Shown piece after piece: positions 20,558 through 33,100 of a stretch of DNA of 64,000 nt (position 1 is the stretch's first letter; the number at the start of each line of letters is the position of its first letter). The notes beneath the pieces are model-generated. The model was not told where the DNA came from, did no database searches, and was given only the letters and a program-made list of their open reading frames with translations. The stretch spans positions 1,416,001 through 1,480,000 of the forward strand of contig NC_016478.1 in the NCBI RefSeq assembly GCF_000226095.1. Direction: 5' to 3'. The translations under genes and the position numbers were made by a program. Source of the DNA: Thermothelomyces thermophilus ATCC 42464 (taxonomy: Eukaryota; Ascomycota; Sordariomycetes; Sordariales; Chaetomiaceae).

Positions 20558-23108
20558 TTACCGAATCACCATCCCCTCCCGATCAATTCCTTCTAGGAAC
20601 TCCAAAATCGGGCTTCCACCGAGCACGCCTGCCACACTGGCGGTTCCCCTCTTATCCGCCGCCCAGACCTCGTGGAACTTGACGCTCCTATCGCTGGATG
20701 CAACAATAATGCAGCCCTCCTTCGCGGTGCGACTGCGGCTGTGCCGTCGCGCTGCCGTTCTCCAACTTCTCGCCCCCTCCAACCCCGCCGATGCCCTGTC
20801 GTCGGGCCCGCAGGGGTACGGAATGGCATAGAGCGCGCGGTGCTCGCCGGCCCAGGGTATGGCGGCGATCTGGCGGCATTCGGGCCAAGAGAAGACAGCA
20901 ATGCGGACTGGGTGATCCGGATGGGCGTAGCCGAACGTCGCTGCGATTTCGCGTCGGGTCGTGGACCAGATGAGGCTGGTCACTTGGGCAGAGACCGAAA
21001 TGGAGGCTAGGGCGGCTCCGGAACCGGTGTGGAAGAAATGGATGCACTTGTCATTTGACCCTCCCCCCGTAGCCACCAAGCTGTCCTGCCAGGGACAGAA
21101 TGCAATGGCCTTGACCGCGGCGCCGTGGACCCATCGGTGCCTCGCGTTCCCCGGTCCCAGGTGTTTGGCAGGGTGGTAGGGGGCGGTTCGCAGCAGCTGA
21201 ATCTCAGTTTCAGCGTCCGATATCTCACTCAACGTATGGGCATGCGCCCCTGTCGAGTGTCCGGTTTGGTCCTCCTTGCTGCGATCACGGTTTGCGGGAT
21301 GGTTTCCAAGGGCCCCGAGAGCATCGAAAAGATAGCATATGTTGTCGTTCCCACCGGTGCCAAATACATCGCCATTCTTGGACCATGCTAGTCCACATAT
21401 CTGCTGTGTGTGAGCAGCGATGCGTGCCAGCAGCGTCATATCCCCCGGCCAGTTATTGCGTTCCACCTCCCATCGCTCCGGCCATTCGACTGCGTAATAA
21501 TATATCATCCCGATTTCATCCCCGACTAGCAAGTCTTCGTTCTTCGCGGGTATGCCGGGGCTAGCATGGCTTCTGGAGGGCCTGATGGTGCAGACAGGCT
21601 TCCAGCTCAGACAGGCCACCGCCGACGGTTGCACCACTTCAAACCGCGGCCTCGGGGCTGAACGAGAGGTGGTAGGATCCGGGTCATCATACAACGACAA
21701 CAGACCTAGTGTCTTGTCCGACCTTCCGAAGGCAAGGATCGCCTTGCAGCCTTCAGCGGACGAGAACGACAAGCTGGTCAGGTAGCTGTCGGGGTTGGTG
21801 TCGGCGTTTAGGAGCTGCACCCCTCGAGTTTCCGACCAGCCGTAGAGGAGGTTACCCAACCCGACCGCCAGCGTCTGGGATGTTGGGGAATATGCCAGGA
21901 TTGAGCAGTAAAAGTCGTCGCGCAGGTTTGGTGCGTCGAGAACCCTTTCCGTCATCAACATCGCCGGGACTGACACCTAGGGGTGAGCGAGACTCACTTG
22001 AACGGGGCTGTGGGTAATGTCCGGTTTCCGAGCGGCTTTTGCGGTTTGGGCAAGGGCCCGTCATTGACCCATTCCGTACCACTCCATTGCGTCGCAACAA
22101 ACCCAGGCTTGTTGCTCGTGTGGAGGTGATAAGTCGTGAGATTGACATCGAGAACACGCTGCGCCCGGTCTAGCCCAAGTGCTGCCGCAAGCCGCGCCTT
22201 GTACTTTTCCGTCTCTTCCTCGGTTCTTGGTCTCGCGGTTGGGAAAGTGGCCCGAAAGAGGCGGGCATTGGTCCCACTCCTGACTAGTTGGCCTCGGCCG
22301 TTGTTAACTGCGGTTCCTCCAAGGCCGATGGTCCAGGCGGTGCTGGCATCGACCCGAGTGTCGCTTCCATCGATGCTATTTTGATCGAGTGGACCAAGAA
22401 CATTACCCACTGAGCCAGTCAGCCTTCAATGCACGCAGGTTGAATTGTGTCTCCGGGACTTGGCTAACCTTCATTCCGGCTAGCAGCCGTTCCGGCACGG
22501 GACCATGAGCGAATCTCCGCACTCATGGGTGTCACAATCCGTCGGCGGTAGACAAACGGATCTTCTGTAGCTCCGCTATGCCGGACAAGTCTTTCGTTTG
22601 CAGTCAGCTCGTACGGTGGCTTGCTCGTCCTAAACATCTCAGCTGCATCTCTTCCCTGGTGTCTTGCAGGAATATAACGGTCGAGGTGACGCAGTGACGC
22701 CGTCTTAAACCCCCGCTGCTGGGCCCTCGCGTTTGATGGTGAATAGAACGAAGCCGGCAAGGCTGGGCGAGAGCGTGGGGTCCGCTGTGCTAGAGTGGCT
22801 GGCCTCTTATGGAGGCTGCCCGCCGTGCGCAACCCTGAGATTGAGTCAACGAAATCAGATTCCACATCTGTCAAGATATTTTCTTGGTCACTGTTGAAGA
22901 AGGCGTCATCCGAGTCGGACTGGTTGCCGTCATAGAGACTTTGAACGTCCGCCAACGGCTGTTCATTTTCCTTGTCAGGTTGTTCCGGGGTCCATGGTCC
23001 CGGAGAAGCGGAGCCGTAGCCCGAATCTAAGGGGCTAGGCGGGTCTAGCGAACTGCGGGCGAGACGCTCACGATGAGATCGTGGTCGGAAAGAAACACTC
23101 GGCAGCAT
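20558..23108 (-). CDS. Meiosis-type APC/C activator (Ama1/Mfr1-like, Cdc20/Cdh1 family)
   Basis: Exons 22469-23108, 21998-22409 and 20558-21944, introns of 59 and 53 nt; all frames close to 812 aa. WD40 substrate adaptor of the anaphase-promoting ubiquitin ligase. Visible motifs: a KEN box (DKENEQ, residues about 45-47), the C-box DRYIP at 143-147 (APC/C docking), YRRRIVTPMSAEIRSWSR, and the blade-opening LPTAPFKVLDAPNLRDDFYC, which spans the second splice and fixes that acceptor. WD repeats follow (AVACLSWKP, ICGLAWSKNGDVFGTGG, VKAIAFCPWQDSLVATGG), and the chain ends in Ile-Arg, the IR tail that binds Cdc27/APC3. The distinctive insertions and order resemble Ama1/Mfr1 rather than Cdc20 or Cdh1. 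A longer start at 23306 is possible but less family-like. Confidence 0.88.
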
Positions 23109-23977
23109 TATCCTTTGTATGATAGACCAGGCGACGCGGCTTCTGGGCAACCAGAGACAAGACACTGAAGCCTTTCCGCGGTATGGATGAGTGGGCGGAC
23201 TGGACGAGGTGTCTGAAGCAGGGGAGAGACAATACAGTCGAAGAGATGAGGCCCAAAGTAGCCTTCCACGGTCAGAGAAGGGCCGATGAGCGAGGTTCTC
23301 GGACATTCACCATGGCAAACAGAGGCGAATGAACCGTCTTGAGCGCCGTAGTGGAGTGTATAGAACTCGTTTGAACAGGCCCAGCGAATAACACGGCTCT
23401 CGAAGACGGTTATTGCGACGGGTATATGGATAATTCATTCGGACTTGTAGGGGGAGATGCGAGAGAAAGACCAAGAATTAACGGGGCAGTTTCATAAGTT
23501 CGAGAAGTATTGAAAGAGCACAGAGCCTGAGGAAGGTCACATCAAGGTTGAAGCGTAATTAAGTGAAAGCCGTGAGCAATCAGGGAAGGTTCGACACGGG
23601 AGAGGATGTAGATTGTTGACCGACTGGACCTGGGCCCACCCAGTCCGCCGAGGCTAGAGATTGGATGTGCCATTTTCAGAAGGTTCGATTATGATATGAG
23701 AATCAGGCAGCGGGCGAGTTTCGAGCCTGGATCTCCCCGCGGGCATTGATATTGGTCGGCGGGTCGACTTGTAAGTGTAGAGGGAGCGCCTCGAACACAC
23801 ATCCAGCAGCACTTCAAATCAGGGTCAGGGGTGTTATCGATAATCCCGCATTCATCCCACTACTGCTGACGAACTGGCAGCTTCATCATCAATCCAACCG
23901 ACTCCCCTCCTCCTACTACCATCGCGCCCGGCGAAATCGCGACGAAACTTGCCAAGCCCTATTCTCCCGTTATAATT
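23109..23977. promoter_or_regulatory. Divergent upstream region of APC/C activator and BET4
   Basis: About 870 bp between two start codons facing outward. No coding exon is convincing. Part of it (23109-23306) is open in frame with the activator and may hold an alternative N-terminus. Confidence 0.5.
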
Positions 23978-24992
23978 ATGGCCGACGTAAATAGAGCCCC
24001 TTCTCGCACCTCTTCCCCCCAACGTCTGGCCGGAAAGTTGACTGATAGCAAGGGCGCTTCCAGCAAGGCGGATCGCAACACGGCATAGCCCGCACGTCGC
24101 GTGTGCGCACCGAGGAGCAGAGGCAGCGCGACCTTGAACGCATCGCCAAATACCGCGAGCTCGAGGATCAAGTGCGCGCGCACATCGGCCGGGCCGAGTA
24201 CACCCCCGAAGTCTTCCAACTCACGTCCAAGCTCTTGCGCCTCAATCCGGAGTACTACACGATATGGAACGCCCGCAGGCGCTGCCTAATCTCTGGCTCA
24301 TTCTCAAGACCATCGGCTGGGTCATCATGCTCGAGGGCGTCCTCGAGTACTTCTCCTTCCGCCACTACAGCACCCTCTTCCACCAGCTCCTCGTCGTCTT
24401 CCTCGGCCGCGACCCATCCCGCCCCCGGCTCCCCGACAGCTGGGAGGAGTGGTACAACAGCTGACCCGGCAGCGACCACCGCGACGGCATCGAATCCCGC
24501 TCAGAATGAAGAACCCTCCGCAGCCGAAGCACAGGACCTCTCCATCATCAAGTCCGAGCTCACATTCACCATCCCGCTCCTGCTCGAGTCCCCAAAATGC
24601 TACTGGATCTGGAGCTACCGGCTGTGGATCCTCCAGCAGGCCATCGCGCGGCTGCGCCCGGCCCTGGCCCGTAGAATATGGGAGGAAGAGCTGGGCCTCG
24701 CGTCCAAGATGCTGGGCAAGGACCGGCGCAACTTCCACGCCTGGGGCTACCGCCGGCACGTGGTCCAGCAGCTCGAGAGCGCCACCCTGGAGGGGAGCAG
24801 CATGGTCGAGGCCGAGTTCGCTTATACGGACAAGATGATCTTCAACACGGACCTCTCCAACTTCTCGGCGTGGCACAGCCGGAGCAAGCTGATCCCGCGC
24901 TTGCTGGACGAGAGAGGCGCGGATGAGGCGGCAAGGCGCGCGTTCCTGGATAAAGGTACTATTCTCCCCCACATGCACCCCATATAACCCAG

Positions 24993-25067
<75 letters not shown>

Positions 25068-25501
25068 CCAGTGACGCAACTACGGATAGGCGGATGACTA
25101 ACAACCCGAGTGAAGAATTATCCCAGATCCGCAACGCCCTCAACGTGGGGCCCGAGGACCAGTCGCTATGGTACTATCACCAATTCTTGATCCTCAACAT
25201 CGTCGAGCCGGAGAAGCACCCCTCCATGACGCGCGGCTTCACCCGCGAAGACCGTGTGGCATATCTGAGGCGGGAGATTGACGAGATCAAGGACCTGCTG
25301 GAGGATTACGAGGATGTCAAGCTGAGCTACGAGGGGCTGTTCGAGTATACGCTGTATCTGTGCCAGCTCGAGGAGCGACAGCCGGATGAGACTGAGCGGG
25401 CGGATCTTGCAGCGTGGCTCGGCAAGCTGAAGCAGCTCGATCCAATGCGGAACGGGAGGTGGGCGGACCTGGAGAGGGATTGCAGGCTCAAGGATCAATG
25501 A
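23978..25501 (+). CDS. BET4: Rab geranylgeranyltransferase (GGTase II) alpha subunit
   Basis: Exons 23978-23986, 24064-24955 and 25116-25501, introns of 77 and 160 nt; frames close to 428 aa. With the beta subunit and Rab escort protein it attaches geranylgeranyl groups to Rab GTPases. The first exon codes only Met-Ala-Asp; the continuation QHGIARTSRVRTEEQRQRDL is the family start. PPTA helical repeats are visible as YYTIWNARRRCL, CYWIWSYRLWIL, NFHAWGYRRHVV, NFSAWHSRSKLI and LWYYHQFLILN. Between repeats 1 and 2 a Ser/Thr/Ala-rich insert of about 80-90 residues is present, as in other filamentous fungi but long. The second intron holds a (CT)n and poly-T tract of about 75 nt and a perfect TGACTAAC branch site, which placed the acceptor at GTGAAG (25115). 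Confidence 0.9.
24990..25067. repeat. (CT)n and poly-T tract in BET4 intron 2
   Basis: About 18 CT dinucleotides are followed directly by about 39 T residues, on the sense strand of the intron, upstream of the branch site. Length is prone to slippage and to sequencing error. Confidence 0.9.
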
Positions 25502-25671
25502 GCTTTTTGTTTAATCTAGTCTTGGGCTGTCACGATCACGACGAGAGAATGAACGGTGCGGTCGTAACTCGGGAGATCCCCCCCGTAAACGGTGCAGTAT
25601 TTGCAGCAAACAATCACGCCCCCCTTTGAACCGTACTTCCCTTCAGTTGCCTGAGTGGGGAGGATGGGAAC

Positions 25672-28196
25672 TCATTCAGCCATCCTCCTCCGTCTCGGAG
25701 CCTCTTTGGCCCTCCCCAGCCTCACCCACCGATAGAGACACCTGAGGCGATGCCTCATCTCCCGTCTCCCGATCCTCCGCCCGCCGAGCTTGCTCAGCCT
25801 CAGCAGGTCGTGATCGACCTTCCTATATCTGACGTCCCACCGCAACCAGTCCTCCAACCCGGGCAGCCCGATCCCCAGCGTCGGCAGGGCCAGCAGGTGC
25901 TGCTGCTCCCGGCTCTTCAGCTCGCGCTCCCACTCCCACTGGCTCAGGCGCACGCCGCTCAGCTGGTGCGACCGTATCCGTTCCACCAGTTCTCTCTCCT
26001 CCATATCCTCCTCCTGCTCCTCCCCCGCCCCCGCCTCTCCCTCCTCTTCCCCGCCGTCATCACTCACTGCGGCCGCATTCCCGTCGTTGTCGCCGCCCCC
26101 GCCTCGGCATTCTTCAGGCCACCACTCCCCGGTCGCCAGCAGCCTCCTTACGTCGACTGTGGCATAGATGGCGGGGAGCGTCCACCTGGTCTTTCCCGGC
26201 GCGTACCGCGCGAGCATGGCCATGAGCTCCCTCTTCTTCTCCTTTTCCCCCCCGCAGTCGAGGGCGTCCCGGAACGGCTTGAGGTGCTCGGGCTCCAGGG
26301 GCGCGACGCGGAGTCGGCAGGGCAGGCGGTGCAGCAGGCGGATCCAGTAGCGGCCGTCGAAGAGGCGGGTGCCGGACCAGCCGGTCGTCTTCCAGGCGGA
26401 GGCGGGCTTGCCGCGGCGCTTGCCGAAGGCGAGGTCGTGGAACGTCACGGAGGGGCGCGGGGTGTTGGAAGGGTGTGGTGCGCGGGCGAGGAGCCAGCGC
26501 CGGGGTCGTCTTTGCTTCTCCTTCTCCCTCCCCCCGGCGTTGTTGTCATTGTTGTTGTTGTTGTTGTCGGCGCCGCCGTCGCCGGGTAAGGGGGTGAAGA
26601 GGACGGAGCAGATGACGTACGGCTTGGCCGGGGGCGGGGATGACGAGAGGGAGGGGAAGAGCATCGATACCAGGTGGGAGAGCTGGCTTGGTTGGCTCAG
26701 CTCGCGCTCGGGGGTCACCATGGAGATCAGTCGGCGTAGGAGGAGGGCGGCGATGTGGCGGTAGTGGGCGATCCGTCGCTCTCGGGCGGGCGGAGACGCC
26801 GAGGATAGTCGGGGAACGCTGGGGAAGTGAAAACGGGGGAGGGTAGCGACCAAGGTGCCCGTGTTGGGCCAGAACTCGTGGATCACCAGGCGGTCGAGGA
26901 AACGGCCTGCCTCCGCCTCGGCCGAAGCGACTCTCGCCCGACAGCGCTCCGCAAGTCGGAGGATGGAGGGCTTCTGGAGCGCCGCGGGCAGCCTGTGGTT
27001 CTTGTGCATGTAGCGAACCGCGTTCCTCATGGTGAGTGTCCGATCACTGTTGGTGTGGTCCTCGAACCAGGGGATGTTGTTCTCGAGGCAAGTGGCGATG
27101 AGACGGTCTTTGCTGAATCCGAGCAGCGGCCGGTACACCATAACGCCGCCATTTTCAAACTCCAGCGGGGCCGGGGGAGGGGCGCGCTTGCTCCCCCTGG
27201 ACATGTCGTCGTATTCGTCCAGGTACGCAGTGGCGATGTCGGCTTTCAGGCCGGCCTCGATCTCCTTGGCAATGACGGCGGGATCGACTTCATTCCTCAG
27301 GCCCTTCTTCAACACCTTCCTTTCCCGGTCGCCGGGCACCATCTTGTAGATTGGGTTGTCGTGGCGCTGGTCATCGATGAAGCCGCTCTGATAGACGCCG
27401 TGGAGGTCGTAGCACTCGGGTATGTCAGTTGCCGGGCGCATTCCCTGAAGGCCGCGGAAGCCGTGACCGGAGAGCAGCCTCATCATGACGGTCTCGTACT
27501 GGTCGTCCTCATGGTGCGCGGTCAGCAGGGTGGTCATCTTGCCGTTCTTGCAGAAGGTACCGAGCCGGCGGTAGCGGAGATAGCGGGCCAGCGTCTCGAC
27601 GTTGGGCAAGTCGTTGGGGTTGACGCCTTCCGGGATCACTTCTTTCCACATGATCTTCAGGACGTGCGATTTGATGCCGAGCTTCCTGAGAGCGGCAGCA
27701 ACATTTTCGGCCTCGGCGCCGCTGCCCTCGCGCAAGTCGTGGTTGACAATGATTCCAAACGGGCTGCTGACGGGGTGGTCGGCAACCCTGAACCACTCGT
27801 CTGTATGCCTAATCTTGGAGCTGAGATAGGCTAAAGCCATCGAGTCAACACCGCCGCTGATGGCGAGAGCTGTGATGCACACCGTCAGCGTCAAGTCTGC
27901 CAAAACAATAAAATAAAATTAGAAATAATAGTGAAGATGGTTTAAACATAAAGACATAAGTAAAACATAAAAACTTCTTAGAAAAATATATAATAAAGAT
28001 AACAACAGCAAAACAAGTAGGTTTCCGCATAGGGAATGAAGAATGAAGAATGAAGAATGAACATACCAATCGGGCGGTGAGTGCGCGACCGCACTTGGGG
28101 GAAGCGCGGGACGCATGTGGCCTGCAGTGCGTCCAGGAACTCATGGGGGGTAATTGCCCGCGCGCTGCGGTGCAGAACGGGGGGTATCGTGCTCAT
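25672..28196 (-). CDS. TilS-like PP-loop ATPase, tRNA(Ile)-lysidine synthase family
   Basis: Exons 28067-28196 and 25672-27869 (intron 197 nt, donor GTATGT, AT-rich); frames close to 775 aa. The PP-loop SGGVDSMALAYLS, at about residues 48-60, begins just after the splice; then VNHDLREGSGAEAENVAAAL, LTAHHEDDQYETVMMRLLSG and FRGLQGM, the ordered motifs of TilS-type N-type ATP pyrophosphatases. In bacteria and organelles TilS converts C34 of tRNA-Ile to lysidine. Fungal family members are poorly studied; a role in mitochondrial or other tRNA modification is inference. The C-terminal half is long and low in complexity (Asn run, Glu-Glu stretches) and ends in a basic tail. No clear mitochondrial presequence, although residues 1-20 (TIPPVLHRSARAITP) could act as one. 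Confidence 0.82.
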
Positions 28197-28923
28197 TCCA
28201 TGCCAGGAGGCGGCTCCTGCCCATCAAGATCCCTCAGCGAGGCCTTCAGACTCGGGATGAGTTTACGGTGGAACGCGGATATCGACTCGGTCCTGAGTAT
28301 CCGTAACTGTGTAATCCGTACACTAAAAGGGTACTGTAATCCGTACTACAGAGTACTGATACGGATACTGTACGGAATACGGATTAGCGTAAAACCAGTT
28401 GGTGAAAGTGGCCCAAGCGCCGCCGCAAGCCATTGCTTGAAGCAAGCGGAACCAAGACCCTGGCATGCTGTGTGACCCTCACAGACGGGACCGGGGCCGC
28501 TTGCCTGCCGGGACCGGAGCCCGGCCCGGCAAGAAAGAAAATGAGAAACATCTTTTTGAGCGACCGTCAAGTGCATTGTACCAAGTGCGAACAAAGCAGC
28601 ATCACCAACTGCACAACCCCGATAATACAGTCATGATCCCATGACCGTTGCCTTTCCATTCAACCAGCCGAACCTTCCTTCAAGCCATTGGCGCACCGCC
28701 GGTGCTGCGCCGCGAACTGGACCTGCGAACTTTCAGACCCAACCCTCCGTGCCGACCCTACCTGCAGGTCCTCGTATATTAGTCAACCAAAGAGGAAGAA
28801 GAAAGAAGAGGGGAGGGGGGTAAATAATCGTGTGAGGGACGCAAAACCGAACGAAGAGGAGGGGAAGGGGTTAAGAATAAGAAACAAACAACACACACAC
28901 ACACACACACACACACCAAAACG
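28197..28923. promoter_or_regulatory. Divergent upstream region of the TilS-like gene and PET8, with motif cluster
   Basis: About 730 bp between outward-facing starts. At 28298-28386 it holds the densest cluster in the window of TCCGTAC/GTACGGA words (five or more). Just before the PET8 start lies an (AC)n microsatellite (28891-28916). Confidence 0.6.
28891..28916. repeat. (AC)n microsatellite
   Basis: About 13 AC units, eight bases upstream of the PET8 start codon, so in its 5' leader. Confidence 0.9.
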
Positions 28924-29856
28924 ATGGCCACCAGCCCGCAACCGCCCCCGTTCCAGACCGCCCTCCTGGCCGGCGCCCTGGCCGGCACCACCGTCGACCT
29001 CTCCCTCTTCCCGCTCGACACGCTCAAGACGCGCCTGCAGTCGAGCGAAGGGTTCTTCGCCTCGGGAGGCTTCCGCGGCATCTACCGGGGCGTCGGCTCC
29101 GCCCTGGTCGGGTCCGCCCCGGGCGCCGCCTTTTTCTTCTGCACCTACGAGGCGACCAAGTCGCACCTCGGGCCGCTGCTCCGCGACGTTTCACGCTCAC
29201 ACTCACACTCGCCGTCGCTGTCGTCGTCGTCAGCAGCAGCCGCTCTCGAGCACATGGTGGCCGCCTCGCTGGGCGAGATCGCCGCGTGCGCGGTGCGCGT
29301 GCCCACCGAGGTGGTCAAGCAGCGGGCGCAGGCGGGGCGGCACGGGGGCTCGTCGCTGCGGTCGCTGCTGCACATCCTGGGCCAGCGCGACCGCCGCGGG
29401 CTCGTCGGCGTCTGGCGCGAGCTGTACCGCGGCTGGGGCATCACCGTCATGCGCGAGGTCCCCTTCACCGTCCTGCAGTTCCCCCTCTGGGAGGCCCTCA
29501 AGGCCTGGGGGCGGGAGCGCAAGGTGCGCACCGGCACCGGCCTGTTCGGGGACGCGAGCGCCCACTCGGGCGGCGAGGTCGGCGCGGCCGAGTCGGCCCT
29601 CTACGGGAGCATAGCCGGCGGGTTCGCCGCCGCCGTGACCACGCCGCTGGATGTGCTCAAGACGAGGGTCATGCTGAGCGCCCAGCGGGAGAGCATGGCG
29701 AGCATCGTGCGGACCACGCTCGAGGAGAACGGCATCAGGCCCTTCTTTGCCGGCATCGGTCCGCGCGTCATGTGGATCAGTGCCGGAGGCGCGATATTCT
29801 TGGGGAGTTACCAGTGGGCGGTGAACGCGCTCGAGAAGAGCAAGCTGGTCATATGA
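28924..29856 (+). CDS. PET8: Mitochondrial S-adenosylmethionine carrier
   Basis: Intronless, 310 aa, the normal length of SLC25 carriers. Inner mitochondrial membrane exchanger importing SAM for matrix methylations. Three Solcar repeats carry the signature PX[DE]XX[KR]: PLDTLKTRLQ, PTEVVKQRAQ and PLDVLKTRVM. The N-terminus FQTALLAGALAGTTVDLSLF and the GIYRGVGSALVGSAPGAAFF segment after the first signature are typical of Pet8/SAMC, including the short first loop. A Ser/His-rich insert sits before the second repeat (residues about 90-105). ATG at 28924 follows an (AC)n leader. It is divergent to the TilS-like gene. Confidence 0.9.
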   Translation: MATSPQPPPFQTALLAGALAGTTVDLSLFPLDTLKTRLQSSEGFFASGGFRGIYRGVGSALVGSAPGAAFFFCTYEATKSHLGPLLRDVSRSHSHSPSLSSSSAAAALEHMVAASLGEIAACAVRVPTEVVKQRAQAGRHGGSSLRSLLHILGQRDRRGLVGVWRELYRGWGITVMREVPFTVLQFPLWEALKAWGRERKVRTGTGLFGDASAHSGGEVGAAESALYGSIAGGFAAAVTTPLDVLKTRVMLSAQRESMASIVRTTLEENGIRPFFAGIGPRVMWISAGGAIFLGSYQWAVNALEKSKLVI

Positions 29857-30118
29857 GACCGGAGCCCGATTACACCCCTAAAGGGAAAGGGGACCAACGT
29901 GCTCACAGAGCCGAAACGCCATGCCGGGGCGCTTGTAGACTTTAACGTATGTACATGTACAATAACAAATGACTAATACCCATTTTAACCAAACCCACCC
30001 CCCCCCCCCCTTCAGGCGGTCCAAAAAAAAAAAAAAAAAAAAAAAATATCCAACGCTAGTCGACGCCAACTCAATGAAACACGCGGAACAGCCCTCCGCA
30101 GCTTCATATCGCCCCGCA
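29857..30118. other. Convergent 3' region of PET8 and WDR48 homologue
   Basis: About 260 bp with a C run (29998-30011) and an A run (about 30023-30046), probably both 3' UTRs. Confidence 0.5.
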
Positions 30119-33100
30119 CTACGCAGCTCCTGGAACCGCTTCGGGCCCTTCCGCCTCCTTTGCCTCCGCGGGCGGCGGCATGGGGATCTCCTTCCTGCCG
30201 TTCGCCTTGTAGTGGAGAACAATGTCGTTGCCGCCTCTCCAGATATGGGTTCGAAGGGTAGCAAGAGTCATTTTGATTGGGAGCAACTGCACGCACCGTA
30301 TCAGCTTCTATTCCAGCAGGAACAAGGGGAAAGAAGGGGGGGGGGGGGGGGAAGAGAAAAGAAAAAGAACAGTAGTGGCAGCTGACCTGATCATTGCAAT
30401 ACAGTTCCAGATACTCCTCCGGCTTCAGCGCGTCCGGCCCCGAGTCCTCGCCCTCGCGGACGGGGTCGATGCGCTCGGCGACGTACGCCAGAATCTTCTT
30501 GACGCGCAGCATGCGGTTCGCGTTCAGCCGGTTGTTACCGTCGGCCGACGCGATGGGCGGCAGCGTGTCCTTCCACGGATACAGCACGAACGAGATCTTG
30601 ACCGGGTCCTTAGGCGGCAGGACGTTGAGGAGGAGCACATCGCCCAGCCACTGCGGTGCCCGCTCCTCGATGACGCTGGCATCGGCGCCCACCGACGCCA
30701 CCGTACCGCGGTACATCTCGGCCGAGCCCCCCGAGGTCTCTTCTTGGATGATAACCTTGGTGGCGGGAGGCAGTTTGAGTACGGGGGTGTCGTTGGCAAG
30801 GCTCGGAGTGATCTTGGTCTCGACCGGCTGGTCGGGGTTCTCCGCCATTTGTTTCTCATATTCGCTACGGATCCGTTGGATCACACCCAGGAAGCTGTCG
30901 TCAAACTCCTCCTTCTCGTTGTTCGAAGACGACTCCGACTCCTCCGCCTTTTCGTCCAGCACCGCGGGCTTCTCGGCGGCCGCCGTCGACATGGACCGTC
31001 CCAGCTTTTTAGAGCCAAAGGACATTCCCATGCGGAACTTTTTGCCAAACATAGTGCCGGGTGACTTTCCGTTCTCCTTGTCTTTATCCTTGTCCTTATC
31101 CTTGGCTTCGCTCTCCTTGCCAGCAGTTTCGCCAGCCGTCTTGGTCGACTTGTCCTCCACAGGAGGAACTTCAGCGGCGGGGGTCTGAGCCGGCTTGGGA
31201 GCTCCGTCAGGGCTTTGTATTGCGTCTGAAAAGTAGTCTTCCCTCTCTTGCGACGGCCGGCTGACTTGAGAGAAGCGCCTGTCGACAATCGGACTGAGGG
31301 GCGTCGTGAGTCCCTCGAGCGCTGGCGGCACCGGAGAGCCGGGAGTTGCCAGTCCTATTCCAAATCCTGGTGTCATGGGAGGGTACTGCGATCCACTGGG
31401 TCGGGGTGTGGCCGAAGACGGGTCGGCCGGTCCCCAGCCAGGTTCAGAGGGTATGGATATTGCCAGTGGCCTCGCTGCTCTGCCACCTACGTTCCTCTTT
31501 GTCGTCGCTCCCTGGTTCAACTTCTGCCTGAAGGCTTCGTCACGCCGTATCTCCTCGTCTATAAGCTCAGCAAAAAGATATCTAAGCACCCACTTCCCGA
31601 GGTTTACTGTGGTCATCGGTCAGCATCAGCATGCCAGCTCCCACTCAATAAAATTTCCTCGAGGGGGGGAGTTTGTGTGGTTGGTTAGCGTACTCCTTTG
31701 GTCTTCTCGGAACTCAACCGGCTCGTCCAACACCAGCTCATCGGCATACATCTCGGCGTCGAAACAGTTGTATGGCTCGAGCACGACTGTCAGGTTTCCC
31801 GAGCTGATGTCGATCGAACACCACGGCGCCACCGCCTCCCGGGTATTCACTTCTGGTTCCACGTCTTCGAGATTGCGCTTCCCAAAACTCTTTATGGGTC
31901 GGCATTGAATCAGGTCCCACATCAAGACATCACCCGCGGTATCCAAAGTCAGAACGCGCCTCCTATCGTTTAGTAATTTGTGCTTGACCAAGCCAAAGTG
32001 CCCCTCGATGGTCTCCTCGGGCAAATGATAGATGGGCTCTACAATGCTAGCCACCTGCTCGGAGAGCTCCGAACCTTTGCGAGTGAAGCCCGAGGATGAG
32101 TTGTCGCCGTCGCGGCCAATGACGAGTGGGAACGACGCCGTGTTCGATATGCGAAGGATGGACTTGGCAGAGATCGTCGGTCCGGCAGAGTCGCTCTCCC
32201 AGGCAGCCGGTACCGCCGAGTCCTTGCTCCGCACCGTCACCATAGACGCTCGGTGCTGCTTGTAAGCCTCGGGAAGCCGGATGCTACCGCCGGTGTCGAC
32301 GTCCTTCCACCGGTTGATCGAGGCCGTGGCGGTCGCAGTCCAGATGCTGTCGTCCCAGGCCACAATCTTGCTGACACCGTCGTGCTCCTTAGCGACGGCC
32401 AGGGACAAGCCGTTGTCCAAGTCACCGTGGGTCTCGCGGACGTCCGTCTTGACCACCAGCCCCGACCGATCACTGCTGTAGAAGACGTTAAGCCCCGGGT
32501 CGTCCGAGAACAGGGCCCACACGCTCTGGTCGTGCATGGTGAGGGTGTGCATGCAACGACCGGCCGTGACGCTCCAGACCTTGACGGTTTGGTCCGAGCT
32601 TGCCGACAAAACCATGTCCCCCGACTCGCTGATCAGGATGGCGCGGATCATGTCCGTGTGGCCGACGAACTTGGTAATGCGCTGACCCGACCTTGGATCC
32701 CACAACCGCACGATGCTCTCGGGGCCGCCGTTGGCGAGGATGTCATGGGTGACGCCCAGCGCGTATACACTGCCCTTCTGCGGCACCTCTTCGCCCTGGA
32801 CATCGATCTCGAGGGTCTTGCCGGCTCCTGATAGGTCCCATAGGTAGATCTTCCGATCAAGACCTCCCGAGGCAACCCAGTTGGTGGACTGGCTTGGCGT
32901 TGCGACGCACTTAACGTAGTCGGCGTGCTGGCCGATGGTGACTGGCTCCTGAATGTCGCTGGCCAGGGGGCGCCAGACCTTGACCAGGAGATCCGAGGAG
33001 GCCGACACCAGCGCGCTGTGCTGCTGAGCGAGGGTGATGTCATTGATCCAATGGGTGTGCGCGTGGGTCTGCGCGCGGAACCGGGTGATGGACTTTGGCC

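Noticed and set aside
24264-24464. Alternative plus frame inside BET4 exon 2, with hydrophobic sequence ending WEEWYNS
   Set aside because: The main frame stays open through it, joins PPTA repeats 1 and 2, and carries the expected Ser-rich insert.
30012-30386. Continuation of the WDR48 exon past 30387 into a Cys/Phe/Pro-rich tail
   Set aside because: Splicing GTCAGC to the acceptor at 30287 gives the conserved [15 protein letters not shown] end of the family.
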